Below, one piece after another: positions 48,609-59,451 of a stretch of 64,000 bases of DNA. The DNA is from Blastopirellula marina (GTDB taxonomy: Bacteria > Planctomycetota > Planctomycetia > Pirellulales > Pirellulaceae), in the NCBI RefSeq assembly GCF_002967765.1, contig NZ_PUHY01000006.1, positions 620,001 to 684,000 of the forward strand. Reading direction: 5' to 3'. A program made the translations under genes and the position numbers. Below the pieces are notes generated by a model. That model was not told the DNA's origin and made no database searches. It saw only the letters and a program-made list of their open reading frames with translations. Numbering within the stretch: the stretch's first letter is position 1; every line of letters begins with the position of its first letter.

Positions 48609-49853
48609 ATGAGAATCCTCGTAGCCGAAGACGGATTGATGATGCGACGAATCCTCGTTCGCGCATTGGCCGGCTGGGACTACGATGTCACCGAGGTCGA
48701 AGACGGAGCCCAGGCCTGGGCCGAGTTCGAGAAAGAACCATTCCGCATGGTGCTGACCGACTGGGTGATGCCCGAGAGTGACGGCTTGGAACTCATTCGC
48801 CGCATTCGCTCGGCCAACCTTCCCTTTTATGTCTATATCATCCTGCTGACAGCCAAGTCGGAAAAAGAAGACCTGGTGGTCGGCATGGAAGCCGGAGCCG
48901 ACGACTTTCTGGTCAAACCGGTTGACCACAACGAACTGCGTGTTCGTCTGCGTGAAGGAGAGCGAATCGTTCGGCTCGAGCAAGAACTCGCCGACCAGAA
49001 TCGCCAGCTACGCGAAACGCAAGCAGCCCTCGTTCAAAGCGAAAAGCTGGCCAGCCTCGGTCAAATGGCCGCCGGGATGGCTCACGAAATCAACAATCCC
49101 ATCGCCTTGGTAGCCAACAACTTGGCCGTCTTGAAAAGGGACGTCGCCTCAGCGTTCGAGATCCTTGACTTGGTACGAACTGCCCAGGAAGATCTGGCGA
49201 AAACCAACCCGGAACTGGCCCAACAAGTTGCCGAGTTGGCCGAAGAATGCGATTACGCCTGGATTCGGGACGAGTCGCCGGCGTTGTTCGACCGTTCGTT
49301 GGCGGGGCTGAAACGGGTTCGAGATATCGTTCAGAATCTACGGTCGTTTGCCCGCTTGGACGAAGCGAAGCTCGATTACCTCGACCTTCCTGAGGCCGTT
49401 ACCGCGGTGGCGCAGATCTTGCAGCATGAACTCAGTAGCAAACAAATCAACTTGAAGATCGAGCCGGACAACGTCCCGCAAATCTTGTGCGAACCAGGCA
49501 AAATCCAGCAGGTGCTCCATCATTTACTGCTGAACGCGATCCAAGCCAGCGACAATGGGGGGACGATTAGCATACGAACCTCACGTTGTGACACGGGGGT
49601 CGCGATCGATGTGCAGGATCATGGGGCGGGAATTCCCAGCAGTGATTTAGCCCATATCTTCGAGCCGTTTTTCACAACCCGCGCCGTCGGAAGTGGTCAG
49701 GGCTTAGGATTAGCGGTTAGCTATGGGATTGTGCGCGACCATGGCGGTTCGATCGAAGTCAGCAGCGAACTGGGCTTGGGCAGTACCTTTCGTGTACAAT
49801 TACCTGTACGTCCGCTCGCAAGTCAGTCAGTGGGAGGAAGCCATGAAAGCTAA
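48609..49853 (+). CDS. Receiver-histidine kinase fusion
   Basis: 414 residues, no membrane segment. N-terminal receiver (LVAEDG; phospho-Asp in TDWVMPESDG; Lys in LVKPVDHNE), a coiled coil (~125-150), HisKA with ASLGQMAAGMAHEINNPI (phospho-His) and HATPase (NAIQASDNGGT, DHGAGIPSSDLAHIFEPFF, GLGLAVSYGI). It probably receives phosphate from the upstream hybrid kinase and acts in the cytoplasm. It begins 83 bases after that gene, and its 3' end overlaps the next gene by 11 bases. Confidence 0.92.
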   Translation: MRILVAEDGLMMRRILVRALAGWDYDVTEVEDGAQAWAEFEKEPFRMVLTDWVMPESDGLELIRRIRSANLPFYVYIILLTAKSEKEDLVVGMEAGADDFLVKPVDHNELRVRLREGERIVRLEQELADQNRQLRETQAALVQSEKLASLGQMAAGMAHEINNPIALVANNLAVLKRDVASAFEILDLVRTAQEDLAKTNPELAQQVAELAEECDYAWIRDESPALFDRSLAGLKRVRDIVQNLRSFARLDEAKLDYLDLPEAVTAVAQILQHELSSKQINLKIEPDNVPQILCEPGKIQQVLHHLLLNAIQASDNGGTISIRTSRCDTGVAIDVQDHGAGIPSSDLAHIFEPFFTTRAVGSGQGLGLAVSYGIVRDHGGSIEVSSELGLGSTFRVQLPVRPLASQSVGGSHES

Positions 49854-50409
49854 GCCAGCCATTCTATTGGTGGATGACGAGCCAGACATTTTGCACTCGC
49901 TTATCGGACTGTTGCGCCGCGAATTCACAGTGTTCACGGCCGAGTCGGGTCAAGAAGCGTTGCAGATCATGGCCGACAACACGATCCACGTGTTGATGAC
50001 CGATCAGCGAATGCCCGAGATGACCGGTGCCGAACTGACCCGCCAGGCGTATCATCGATTCCCGGCAACGACTCGAATTCTGTTCACCGGCTACGCTGAT
50101 ATCAAATCGGTAATCGAAGCGATCAATTCGGGTGGGCTGTACCGTTACGTGACCAAGCCGTGGGATCCGGACGACTTGATTGAACTGCTGCACGAGGCGG
50201 TTCGGTTGTACGAGAAGGAAGCGGCTCAGCAAGCTTTGGTTCAGGAAATGCAGCAGTATGTATCGCTGGGACGCCAAGTCACACAGCAGCTAACGCAAGC
50301 CCCCGGCGGGCACGCTGTTGACCATGACCTCTTGGAAGCATTCAATCAGGCGGGTAACCTGCTGGAAGACTTAACCCACGAGACGTGCAAACCAGTGGCC
50401 GGAGAGTAA
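49843..50409 (+). CDS. Single-domain-type response regulator with helical tail
   Basis: 188 residues from the ATG at 49843, preceded by GGGAGGAAGCC; longer in-frame starts lie inside the previous gene. Receiver: ILLVDDEPDILHSL, TDQRMPEMTGAEL (phospho-Asp), LFTGYAD, YRYVTKPWDPDDLIEL, the pattern of the RpfG/HD-GYP-associated receivers, here without an output domain and with a helical tail (~125-188). It overlaps the RR-HK gene by 11 bases. Its output is not visible. Confidence 0.9.
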   Translation: MKAKPAILLVDDEPDILHSLIGLLRREFTVFTAESGQEALQIMADNTIHVLMTDQRMPEMTGAELTRQAYHRFPATTRILFTGYADIKSVIEAINSGGLYRYVTKPWDPDDLIELLHEAVRLYEKEAAQQALVQEMQQYVSLGRQVTQQLTQAPGGHAVDHDLLEAFNQAGNLLEDLTHETCKPVAGE

Positions 50410-50414
50410 CCCCC

Positions 50415-50927
50415 TTGTCCAACAAACGCCCCGTCCTGCTTACGGTCCTGATCGAGCCCCAATCGTTCCGGTGGTATGTGGCCGGAATCGATCTGACGGG
50501 TACCGTGACTCCCCTGCTCTGCTCGCAAGAGGGGAACTTCGATGGATACGTCGATCAAGCGTTCGACGACCAGACAAGCTATTTGCGACATCACTTGGCA
50601 GGCGTGCTGCAGCGAGGCTGCGATCGGCTGTGGGGCCGACAAGAAAAGCCATGCCAGATTGTCTTCGTGGCAGATGGGATGTTCCTGGATGCTCCACCAG
50701 AGCTAACCAATCGCGTGGCCGAGCACTTCGTCGAATGGATGACCAGCCCGCCGGTTGTCTTCTTTGTACGCGAATCGGAGCAAGGCGATGCCGAACTCAA
50801 GCCAATCGCCGGTGAAATCACACCGGAGTGGCGCGAGGCAGTCGTCACTGGCCTGCCTCGAATGATCTCACAATGTGGCGAAGACGATCCGTGGGAATTG
50901 ATCACGACCAAGCCCAGTGTCACGTGA
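50415..50927 (+). CDS. Hypothetical protein, last gene of the phosphorelay operon
   Basis: 170 residues from a TTG at 50415, chosen because GGAGAG sits eight bases upstream; a GTG at 50385 has none. Starts five bases after the receiver stop. Mixed alpha/beta with RPVLLTVLIEPQSFRWYVAG and PCQIVFVADGMFL; no DNA-binding domain is apparent. It may be the output partner of the signalling genes. Not recognised. Confidence 0.72.
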   Translation: MSNKRPVLLTVLIEPQSFRWYVAGIDLTGTVTPLLCSQEGNFDGYVDQAFDDQTSYLRHHLAGVLQRGCDRLWGRQEKPCQIVFVADGMFLDAPPELTNRVAEHFVEWMTSPPVVFFVRESEQGDAELKPIAGEITPEWREAVVTGLPRMISQCGEDDPWELITTKPSVT

Positions 50928-50930
50928 CGA

Positions 50931-50946
50931 GGCCCTGGGCCTTTTG
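50931..50946. terminator. Short terminator between convergent genes
   Basis: AGGCC-CTG-GGCCT followed by TTT, immediately after the phosphorelay operon. A weak, short stem facing the DUF1552 gene. Confidence 0.45.
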
Positions 50947-50995
50947 ATTTGGCCTAGCATGTTGTTGGCTGACGAACTTGGTGGCGTACCGGCCG

Positions 50996-52294
50996 TTATG
51001 CGGTAGGCTCCAAACCGTTCATCGTTCCGGTGCTGGTTGCGAATTGATCAACGTCCAAACCAGACTGTTGCAGGACCGATAGATAGAGGTTTGGTAGCGG
51101 GTAATTGTTGTTCTTATCGAATGCCAAGTGCTGACCATGCTCGAAGCCGCCACCGGCGAACAAGACGGGCATGTTGCGATTCGAGTGGCTGGAAGCGTTG
51201 CCCAAGTTGCTGGTCAGCAGTACCGAAGTGCTATCCAAGAGGCTTCCTTCTTCTTCCTGGACCGAGTCCAAACCACGTACGAAATCGCCCCAAGCTTGAA
51301 CGATACTCGTTTCGATCAGGGCCAGCTGGGCAAGCTTCTCTTCGTCCATGCCATGGTGGCTGAGTGAGTGATACCCTTCACCGACACCTTCAATCGGAAC
51401 CACGCCGCCGGAACCACCCAAGTGGTACGAGACGAAGCGGGTCGAGTCGGTGGAAAGAGCCAGGCGAATCATATCGCTCATCAGACGTTGCCGACCGATG
51501 AAATCGTTCGGGTTGCTGATGTCGAGTGGCTTTGGGATATCGACCTTCGGCTTAGGCAGATGTGCCCACTGCTCAGCGTCGACCATCCGTTGTTCGAGTT
51601 CTCGGACACTGTTGAAGTATGCCGCCAAGCGATCACGGTCGCCGGCGCCGAGTTCTCGTGAGAGCGACTTCGCATCTTCGGCGACCAGGTCCATGATACT
51701 CTTGCCTTGGCGAGCGCGATGCAACTGCTTGGCCTGTTCCGCCGGCGAATCGCTGACGAACAATTGCATAAACAGTCGGGCCGGCGAGCTCTCGGCCGGG
51801 ATCATCGAGCCGTTCTCGGTATAGGAAGGGCTGTTGGTTCCGGCCGAACTGAGGACCAACGAAGGAAAGCGGGTATGATGCCCCATATGCTTAGCGAGCA
51901 ACTGATCGATGGAAACGGTCGTTCGCGACTGGGCGCCGGTCCCCATGGGCGTAGCGGACAGCAAGCTGGCTTCCGCTCGGTGACCGCCGGAGACTTGCGG
52001 ATGGGACGTTCCGGAAATCACGGAGAAGCGATCTTTAATATCCTGCAGCTTTTCCAGGTACAGCGACGGCTTGTAATCACGCCCTTCCCCCTCGGGATTC
52101 AAATTGTCGGCATGCAGACCGAGACCTAAGGTCATCGCAACAAAGCGGCGTGGCTGCTTCGGTTTGTCGTTGTCGGCAAACGCTTTGTTCATGGCCGACA
52201 GCCACGGAATGGCCATGCCTACCCCAGCTGTGCTGCGGAGGATTGTGCGGCGGCTCAGTTTCTTTCCGAAGTTGAAATAAACTTGGCGCGACAT
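50996..52294 (-). CDS. DUF1552 protein with Tat leader
   Basis: 432 residues with [21 protein letters not shown], a twin-arginine leader. DUF1552 belongs to the same alkaline phosphatase/sulfatase-like superfamily as DUF1501 ([58 protein letters not shown]). In Planctomycetes it is the regular partner of the DUF1592/DUF1588 cytochrome proteins, as here: that gene ends 35 bases upstream. Activity unknown. Confidence 0.92.
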   Translation of the reverse strand: MSRQVYFNFGKKLSRRTILRSTAGVGMAIPWLSAMNKAFADNDKPKQPRRFVAMTLGLGLHADNLNPEGEGRDYKPSLYLEKLQDIKDRFSVISGTSHPQVSGGHRAEASLLSATPMGTGAQSRTTVSIDQLLAKHMGHHTRFPSLVLSSAGTNSPSYTENGSMIPAESSPARLFMQLFVSDSPAEQAKQLHRARQGKSIMDLVAEDAKSLSRELGAGDRDRLAAYFNSVRELEQRMVDAEQWAHLPKPKVDIPKPLDISNPNDFIGRQRLMSDMIRLALSTDSTRFVSYHLGGSGGVVPIEGVGEGYHSLSHHGMDEEKLAQLALIETSIVQAWGDFVRGLDSVQEEEGSLLDSTSVLLTSNLGNASSHSNRNMPVLFAGGGFEHGQHLAFDKNNNYPLPNLYLSVLQQSGLDVDQFATSTGTMNGLEPTA

Positions 52295-52329
52295 GGCGTC
52301 GTATCTTTCTGTTTCACTAAAAGGAAACG

Positions 52330-54756
52330 TTATTTAGACAAAAACAAGGGACTAACAACTACCTCTTCGATCACGGTGCGAAAACCGTAACCTTCGGCAG
52401 CGGCCAGTTGAGCGATCTTCTCGACTTCGGCTCGATCTGCGAACTCGATCGATGCCCCAGTTCCGTACACCAATAACTTCTCGGCAACGTTTGCCGCAAG
52501 ACGCTCTGGCTGGCGGGTGATGATCTTCTGGAAGCCTTGGACGTTCTTGAATCGTTGTCCGTCTGGTAGGTCATAGCTGGCGTCGATGGGCTGTCCCTTC
52601 GAGACTTTTCGTCCGTTGGTAACGAGGTAGTTATCTCGCCACCGTCCAGAAGGATCGAAGTTTTCCAGAGCAAACCCAGCCGGGTCAATCTTGGTATGAC
52701 AGCTGGCACATTCGCCTTGCGAGCGATGCTTGGCCAATTGTTCGCGAATGGTCTTGGCACCACGAATGTCCGGCTCGACCGCAGGGACATTGCTCGGCGG
52801 TGGCGGCACATCAACACCGAGCAGTCGCTCGGAAACCCATACCCCGCGGACCACCGGCGAGGTGGTGGTGCCGTTCGCGGTTACCTTCATGATGGCTCCC
52901 TGGGTCAGCAGCCCACCACGCTGACTCTTTGGCGAAAGCTTGAAGCGTCGCAGTTCGTCCCCTTCAATTCCATCGATCTCGTAGTATCGGGCCAGACGGC
53001 TGTTGAGATAGGTAAAGTCGGAATCGATCAGATGGGTCACGCTCAAGTTTTCTGTGAGCATCGTCTGCAAGTACGTTTCCGTTTCGGAAAGCATTGCCTG
53101 TTCGACAATCGGATCGAACCCGCGATACAGCTTCGAGTCTGGCTCGGTGAAATCGATTTGATCGAGGTCGAGCCATTCGGCGGCCAAATCACGAAGGAAC
53201 TGCTCGCCCCGTTTCCCTTCCAGCAAACGACGAACTTCTCCCTTCAAGACTTCACGATCACGCAATTTGCCTTCCGACGCCAGCTTGGTCAGCTTAGCGT
53301 CGGGCGTGCTTCCACTGAGTAAGTAACTCACACGCGTCGCGACTTCGTAGTCGTCCAGCGGGCCGGGCTCTTCCGCGAAGTACAGGAAGCGTGGCGAACA
53401 AAGCAAAGCGCGGTAGCCGAGTCGCAAAGCATCGACAAACTCGGTCTTCTTATCGAGGGCTTCATGAACCTCAGCCACGTACGGCTCGATCTCGCTTCGC
53501 TTCACCGGACGACGATAGGCTCGGTTCGCGAAGACCAAAAGCAGCTTCTCCGTATCCTTCTTCGGATTCTCGCTGACCACCTTCCACGGTTGCTTCTTGT
53601 TTTTGCTCGGTTCGACTTTCAAATCGCCGAACATTGCCTGGCGAACTTGGTCGTCGCCGCCGTTTTGGTGAATCCGCTCCATGGTGACCCGTTCAAAAGC
53701 GAGGCCTGCTAGGTCTTGGTCTTCACCTTCGCCGACGCCAACTTGACCTCCGGCAAAACGCCCTTTCTTGAGGGTGCCATCGCCGGGACGAATTTCAAGC
53801 ATGTGTCCTTTCGGAAGCCACGCGGTAAACTCCACGGTCTTCGGCTTCTCCATCGCTTCAAAGTTGGTCACGTCGCTCAATAGTGGTGCGGTCGAAACAC
53901 ACGGGCCACTACGCACGGTTGACCAAACTCCGCCGGTCTTGGGCAGTTTCAAGCCAGACACCGTGACGGCGAATTGATACCAACCATCAGCGGGTGCAGT
54001 CGTCGCTGGCATACGGCCGTAGTAGATCAAGCCCGACGACCAAATCACGGCCTTTCCATTACGCATCTCCGGTTCGCGGCAACGACGCTTGGGATTCGTT
54101 CGAGCAACCCCTTCGGCATCGAAGTCACGCTGATAGACATCTTCGGGCGAGAGAGCTCGGCGAAACGCTTCGTCCAAGGCCGCGTCGACCGTGTTCAGGT
54201 GAGCCGCGATCTGAAAGTGAGACATCCCCTGCCCTTCGGCGACGGTAGTGAAGCCGTCGGTCTTCATTTCTTCTGGTAGGAAGTCGAGCAGTGGAATATC
54301 GATCGCAAACAAATCTTGCAGCGAACGTTCGATTTGCTTGCGAGTCAATCGACGTCCACGAACACGACCATATTTGCTGTGCAGCTTTGTTTGAAAATCG
54401 ACCAGCCCGTGATGCGTCGCCGTGAGGAATTGGTTTTTGTCGGCGGGGTCGAGTTCGCCGTATTCGGCTGGGGGCATCTCGCCTGATTCGACGCGATCGT
54501 AGATGCGTACCCAACGGTCAAGCTGATTCCCTTTACCCAGATCAAACGTCAGCTTCTCGAGGTCGAGCCCAGCATCGGGCGATTCACCTTGATGGCAATC
54601 GTAGCAGTTGTTCTCGAGAAACGAGCGCACTGGATTGGCAGTCTGCTCTTCTTCGGCCAGCAAAGTGCTGCCACTAACAACCAGCAAGAACAGACCCAAC
54701 AAGCCAAGTCGGTAGAAGGTCGGCGCGCAATTCAAAACGCAAAGGTTCGATTTCAT
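52330..54756 (-). CDS. Planctomycete cytochrome protein (PSCyt-DUF1587-DUF1592-DUF1588-DUF1585)
   Basis: 808 residues from the ATG at 54756; the frame runs on upstream to 54882, but only this ATG starts a signal peptide ([19 protein letters not shown]). Heme-binding NCYDCHQGE follows the signal peptide; then come a beta-sandwich insert ([17 protein letters not shown]), DUF1592 ([18 protein letters not shown]), DUF1588 with a second heme motif ([20 protein letters not shown]) and DUF1585 ([21 protein letters not shown]). First gene of a two-gene unit with the DUF1552 protein. It is a different branch from the three PSCyt1-DUF1549 genes in this window. Probably involved in degradation of complex organic matter, not proven. 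Confidence 0.92.
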   Translation of the reverse strand: MKSNLCVLNCAPTFYRLGLLGLFLLVVSGSTLLAEEEQTANPVRSFLENNCYDCHQGESPDAGLDLEKLTFDLGKGNQLDRWVRIYDRVESGEMPPAEYGELDPADKNQFLTATHHGLVDFQTKLHSKYGRVRGRRLTRKQIERSLQDLFAIDIPLLDFLPEEMKTDGFTTVAEGQGMSHFQIAAHLNTVDAALDEAFRRALSPEDVYQRDFDAEGVARTNPKRRCREPEMRNGKAVIWSSGLIYYGRMPATTAPADGWYQFAVTVSGLKLPKTGGVWSTVRSGPCVSTAPLLSDVTNFEAMEKPKTVEFTAWLPKGHMLEIRPGDGTLKKGRFAGGQVGVGEGEDQDLAGLAFERVTMERIHQNGGDDQVRQAMFGDLKVEPSKNKKQPWKVVSENPKKDTEKLLLVFANRAYRRPVKRSEIEPYVAEVHEALDKKTEFVDALRLGYRALLCSPRFLYFAEEPGPLDDYEVATRVSYLLSGSTPDAKLTKLASEGKLRDREVLKGEVRRLLEGKRGEQFLRDLAAEWLDLDQIDFTEPDSKLYRGFDPIVEQAMLSETETYLQTMLTENLSVTHLIDSDFTYLNSRLARYYEIDGIEGDELRRFKLSPKSQRGGLLTQGAIMKVTANGTTTSPVVRGVWVSERLLGVDVPPPPSNVPAVEPDIRGAKTIREQLAKHRSQGECASCHTKIDPAGFALENFDPSGRWRDNYLVTNGRKVSKGQPIDASYDLPDGQRFKNVQGFQKIITRQPERLAANVAEKLLVYGTGASIEFADRAEVEKIAQLAAAEGYGFRTVIEEVVVSPLFLSK

Positions 54757-55045
54757 AGCGATTTGAAACGTGGGGAAGGAGCCGCGAAGTGGGGGAACGG
54801 CCGATGGGGAGGGTTTGGATCCCAGGTAGGTACTTTTAGTAGGGGATCGGCATCTGTGCGTTATTCTAGCCACCAGGTTCAAGAAAAGCGAGAACTTTTG
54901 CGGGTTCTCGCTAGCGGAGCATCACCCAAAATGGCTAACTTAGGAGACCTCGGAGCTTTTTTCAGCCATGATGAGAGGAATTAGCCTCGCTTCACGTCAC
55001 CTGGGTGCGCGTCCCTTCCCTCCTTTTCCTGTCGAACTTCCCACC

Positions 55046-55870
55046 ATGCACCGAATTTCGTCCCTTCTCGCAATTTGTCTGCTCTTAATCTGCCTCACCA
55101 CGACGAGCCTCGCCGGCGATTGGCCTGGCAAAAAGTCGGGATGGAACGGGTACGATCGATTCGACTTTTCTGTGGATGATCGCCCTGCCTACGTGGTGGT
55201 GCCAAAAGAGGCCGCAGCTGGCAACCCTTGGGTTTGGCGAGCTCGATTTCCTGGCTTCCATGCCGAAGCGGACATTTTGCTACTCGAGCGCGGCTTCCAT
55301 ATCGCTTACATCAATACGGACAACATGCTCGGTAGCGAGCGGGCCATGAAACACTGGGACAAGTTCTACGACTTCATGACCGAGCGAGGCCTTTCCTCGC
55401 AGGTTGCCCTCGAGGGGGTGAGCCGCGGTGGCCTATTTATTTACGGCTGGGCCGCGCGGCATCCTGACCGTGTTGCTTGCATCTATGCGGATACGCCAGT
55501 GTGCGACATCAAGAGCTGGCCGAAAGGAGCCGGCAACGGCGTTGGCAGCCAGGGCTCGTGGGATGTCCTTTTGAAAGAGTACGGCCTCACCAACGAGGAG
55601 GCGATGAAATACGACCGCAACCCAATCGATCTCCTCAAGCCGATCGCGAAGGCGAAGATCCCTGTGCTGCATATTGTTTCGCTGAACGATAAGGTCGTTC
55701 CTCCGACGGAGAATACCTTTATCCTGGCCGAGCGCTATCGCAAGCTGGGTGGTTCGATCGAGATCATGGAAGTAAAAGCTGGCACAGAGAAGTCGCAAGG
55801 TCATCACTTCACACACCCTGATCCACAAAAAGTAGCCGACTTCATTGCAGAGCACGCCGCGAAGCAGTAA
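55046..55870 (+). CDS. Secreted alpha/beta hydrolase
   Basis: 274 residues from the ATG at 55046, whose first 24 residues form a signal peptide (RISSLLAICLLLICLTTTSLAG); in-frame codons upstream are not leader-like. Nucleophile elbow GVSRGG (catalytic Ser), a late ND in SLNDKVVPPTE (acid) and GHHFTHPD (His) complete the triad. The fold resembles prolyl-oligopeptidase/acyl-esterase relatives. A small secreted esterase acting on substituted sugars or polymers fits the neighbouring sulfatase, but the substrate is inferred only from position. Confidence 0.88.
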   Translation: MHRISSLLAICLLLICLTTTSLAGDWPGKKSGWNGYDRFDFSVDDRPAYVVVPKEAAAGNPWVWRARFPGFHAEADILLLERGFHIAYINTDNMLGSERAMKHWDKFYDFMTERGLSSQVALEGVSRGGLFIYGWAARHPDRVACIYADTPVCDIKSWPKGAGNGVGSQGSWDVLLKEYGLTNEEAMKYDRNPIDLLKPIAKAKIPVLHIVSLNDKVVPPTENTFILAERYRKLGGSIEIMEVKAGTEKSQGHHFTHPDPQKVADFIAEHAAKQ

Positions 55871-56025
55871 TTCGACCAGATCTTTCCGCTGAATTGCGTC
55901 TTATTGCTATAACTGGCCGAAAGTTGACGGGCCGTTTTTCAGCAGAGAGAATGCAGTTCTTCCCACCACTCGCTTTTCCCTGGCCGATTGCCCAACGGTC
56001 GCCCCCTTCTCCTACCCTAGCTGGA

Positions 56026-59000
56026 ATGACCATGGCACTACCTTGCTTACCGATATCGCGCGGACTTCTGGCACTTCTGTTCGTGGTGCTGACCACCTCT
56101 TGGCTTACGGCAGCCACCAAGCCGAACATCGTGCTGGTGATCACCGACGATCAGGGTTATGGCGATTTGGCCTGCTACGGCAACCCAGTCATTAAGACCC
56201 CCAACATCGACAAGCTGGCCTCTGAGTCTTCGCAGCTTAGCAATTATCATGTTGCCCCGACCTGCTCGCCGACTCGGGCGGCGCTACAGTCGGGCCACTG
56301 GACCGATCGTGCCGGGGCCTGGCATACGATCATGGGTCGTTCGATGCTGCGTGCCGATGAGGCGACGCTCGGCCAGATGTTGAAAGCCAACGGTTACAAG
56401 ACCGCCATGTTCGGCAAATGGCACCTGGGGGATAACTATCCGTATCGGCCAGAAGATCGCGGTTACGACGAAGTCTATCGGCACGGAGGGGGCGGAGTCG
56501 GACAAACGCCAGATGTGTGGGACAACGCTTACTTTGATGGCGCGTATTTCCATAATGGTCAGATCGAATCGGCGGAAGGTTTCTGCACCGATGTTTTCTT
56601 CCGCCAGGCGAATCAGTTCATTCGCGATAACGCCGAGTCGGATCAGCCGTTCTTCGCCTACATCGCGACCAATGCACCGCATGGTCCGCTGCATTGTCCC
56701 GAGAAATATATGGACATGTACGCAGACCAAAAGCAGGCGATCGCTGCGTTCTTTGGCATGATCACCAACATCGATGACAATGTCGGGCAAACGCGGGCCC
56801 TGCTGAAAGAACTGGGGATCGCCGACAACACCATCTTCATCTACACGACCGATAACGGTACCGCGACCGGAAATACAGTTTTCAACGCCGGGATGCGTGG
56901 CAAGAAGGGAAGCGAGTACGACGGCGGGCACCGCGTGCCACTGATGTTTTATTGGCCAGACGGTGGTATGAACAAGAAGCACGTCAACGATTGGCTTTCG
57001 CACGCCGTCGACATCGCACCGACGCTACTCGATCTGGTTGGCGGCAAGGCTCCGGCTGATTACCAGTTCGATGGCAAGTCAATTCGACCGCTGCTGGAAG
57101 CCGACAACCATGGCGAGTGGAACGATCGCTTTCTCGTGACCGATTCGCAGCGAGTCCGTGATCCCATCAAGTGGAAACAAACTGCCGTCATGTCGCAAAA
57201 GTGGCGACTAGTAAACGGCAAGGAACTGTACGAGATCCACCAAGATCCTGGTCAGAAAACCAACGTCGCCGACCAACATCCCGAGCAAGTAGCGAAGATG
57301 CAGGCTTTCTACGATCAGTGGTGGGCTGAACTCGAACCGACGTTTGCCAAGACAACGGAGATTTACCTGGGACACCCTAAATCAGGTGAAGTTTCGCTGA
57401 CTGGGCACGATTGGATTCAGAAGGAGATGCCACCTTGGAATCAGGCTCACATCCGAGCGGCCCATGGGCTTAATCCGAAGAAGAACGTCGCCAAGCACAC
57501 CGGGCACTGGGCCGTGAACGTAATCCGGGATGGGACGTACGCAGTGAGCGTCCGGCGCTGGCCAGCCGAGGCAAACCATCCCATCATCGCCGAGCTTTCC
57601 CCAGGGCAAAACGTGCCCGGCGCGTCGCGGGCCTACCGCACAACGCCTGGCCAAGCGATTCCTATCAAGTCGGCCACGCTTCGAATTGACGGAACGGACA
57701 TCGCAACGAAACCGGTTCATCCCGACGACACCGAGATTGTTTTTACCACGCAGCTACAAAAGGGTTCGCATGAATTGGCGCCGGTCTTCCTGACCGACAC
57801 CAAGCAGGAAGTGGGCGCTTACTACGCCGTTGTTCGTTACGTCGAAGAGAAGCAAACTAGCAAGTCAGACTCGCAGCCGAACATCATCTTCGTCATGGCT
57901 GACGACATGGGCTGGGGACAAACTGGCTATCGCAACCATCCAGTATTAAAAACACCTAACTTGGACAACATGGCCGAACATGGCTTGCGATTTGAACGCT
58001 TCTATGCGGGCTGCCCCGTTTGTTCGCCAACGCGGGCCAGCGTCCTGACGGGCCGCTCGCCGGATCGCTGTGGTGTGCTTTCACACGGTTACGCACTCCG
58101 TCATCAAGAGAAAACGATTGCCCAAGCGTTAAAGGCCGCTGGCTACGTGACGGGGCATTTCGGTAAGTGGCATCTCAACGGATTGAAGGGTCCCGGTGCC
58201 CCAGTTCTCAAAGACGATCCTTACAGCCCAGGCAGATTCGGCTTCGACGAATGGCTTTCCGTAACCAACTTCTACGACCAAAGCCCCTTGATGAGCCGCG
58301 AAGGTAAGTTCGAGCAAAAGGAAGGTGACTCGTCCGATGTGGTCGTGGCGGAGGCGATTAAGTTTCTGAATAAGCACAAAGATGGCGACAAACCGATGTT
58401 TACCGTCATCTGGTATGGCACGCCGCATAGCCCATTCAAGGCACTCGAAAAAGACAAAGCCTCCTTCGGGAAGCTGAACGAGAAGTCAGCGGAACATTAC
58501 GGCGAACTGGTTGCCATGGACCGCAGTGTCGGCACCTTGCGAGCAGCCCTTCGCGAAATGGACATCGCCGACGATACGCTGTTGGTTTTCTGTAGCGACA
58601 ACGGCGGCTTACGGGGCATCCAGCCCGAAACGGTGGGTGGGCTGCGGGGCAACAAAGGAAACGTCTACGAAGGGGGGCTTCGCGTTCCAGCTATTTTCGA
58701 GTGGCCTGGGAGAATCGAACCACGGGTCACCAACTATCCCGCGTGCACGATGGACCTCTTCCCGACGGTGGCGGACCTCTTGAGTTTACCGACCGATATC
58801 TTCGTGCAGCCAATCGACGGAACCAGTTTGAAGCCATTGCTGGCCGAGGAACTCACTTCCCGCGAGCGGCCGATCCCGTTTCGCTTTCAGAAACAAGCGG
58901 CCTGGGTCGACAACGATTACAAACTAGTTCATCCCAATGCGAAGACATTTGAGATGTACAACTTGAAGACCGACCCACACGAAGAGCACGATTTGGCGAA

Positions 59001-59223
59001 GGAAGAGCCGAAGCGATTTGCTCAAATGAAAAAAGCCTTCCTCGCGTGGAACGATGCGGCAGATGCCAGCTTCGCCGGACAGGACTACCCAGAAGGGAAA
59101 CTCGCCGAGCCTGATCCGGAACCAGAATTCTGGTTCGCCGACCCCCGTTACGCCCCTTACTTGCCGGCATGGAAGGATCGCTGGGAATTTAAGTCGTACA
59201 TCGAGCGAGTCCAGAAGAATTGA
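56026..59223 (+). CDS. Tandem two-headed sulfatase
   Basis: 1065 residues from the ATG at 56026 (56032 is possible), with a signal peptide (LLALLFVVLTTSWLTAA). Two complete arylsulfatase-type units are joined: residues ~33-500 with DDQGYGD and CSPTR at 80-84, and ~616-1030 with ADDMGWGQ and CSPTR at 666-670. Each cysteine is the site turned into formylglycine. Metal-ligand sequences (TDNGT in unit 1, SDNGG in unit 2) are present in both. A linker beta domain (~510-600; HWAVNVIRDGTYAVSVRRW) lies between them. Both units appear active. A formylglycine-generating activity is needed; the FGE-like domain at 2187 is extracytoplasmic and fused to a kinase, so it may not serve this gene. Confidence 0.92.
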   Translation: MTMALPCLPISRGLLALLFVVLTTSWLTAATKPNIVLVITDDQGYGDLACYGNPVIKTPNIDKLASESSQLSNYHVAPTCSPTRAALQSGHWTDRAGAWHTIMGRSMLRADEATLGQMLKANGYKTAMFGKWHLGDNYPYRPEDRGYDEVYRHGGGGVGQTPDVWDNAYFDGAYFHNGQIESAEGFCTDVFFRQANQFIRDNAESDQPFFAYIATNAPHGPLHCPEKYMDMYADQKQAIAAFFGMITNIDDNVGQTRALLKELGIADNTIFIYTTDNGTATGNTVFNAGMRGKKGSEYDGGHRVPLMFYWPDGGMNKKHVNDWLSHAVDIAPTLLDLVGGKAPADYQFDGKSIRPLLEADNHGEWNDRFLVTDSQRVRDPIKWKQTAVMSQKWRLVNGKELYEIHQDPGQKTNVADQHPEQVAKMQAFYDQWWAELEPTFAKTTEIYLGHPKSGEVSLTGHDWIQKEMPPWNQAHIRAAHGLNPKKNVAKHTGHWAVNVIRDGTYAVSVRRWPAEANHPIIAELSPGQNVPGASRAYRTTPGQAIPIKSATLRIDGTDIATKPVHPDDTEIVFTTQLQKGSHELAPVFLTDTKQEVGAYYAVVRYVEEKQTSKSDSQPNIIFVMADDMGWGQTGYRNHPVLKTPNLDNMAEHGLRFERFYAGCPVCSPTRASVLTGRSPDRCGVLSHGYALRHQEKTIAQALKAAGYVTGHFGKWHLNGLKGPGAPVLKDDPYSPGRFGFDEWLSVTNFYDQSPLMSREGKFEQKEGDSSDVVVAEAIKFLNKHKDGDKPMFTVIWYGTPHSPFKALEKDKASFGKLNEKSAEHYGELVAMDRSVGTLRAALREMDIADDTLLVFCSDNGGLRGIQPETVGGLRGNKGNVYEGGLRVPAIFEWPGRIEPRVTNYPACTMDLFPTVADLLSLPTDIFVQPIDGTSLKPLLAEELTSRERPIPFRFQKQAAWVDNDYKLVHPNAKTFEMYNLKTDPHEEHDLAKEEPKRFAQMKKAFLAWNDAADASFAGQDYPEGKLAEPDPEPEFWFADPRYAPYLPAWKDRWEFKSYIERVQKN

Positions 59224-59451
59224 TGCTGCCGCGATGGCCTGACACAAAATGGCCCATTCGGAAGATTGGGGCAGATTTTCTTGCATTGCGAATCATCGCC
59301 CCATCCTTCCCTGGATTCACGGAAGATAAATCTACGAATTTCTTGGTTTTGTCGTAGTAAATCGAACCGGGGGTGTACGATCCTTACGTAGAGGCCTCCT
59401 CTTGGAGATTCTCTGGCTTGTCCTCGCTCCCTACCCAATCCTTCCTTCCGC

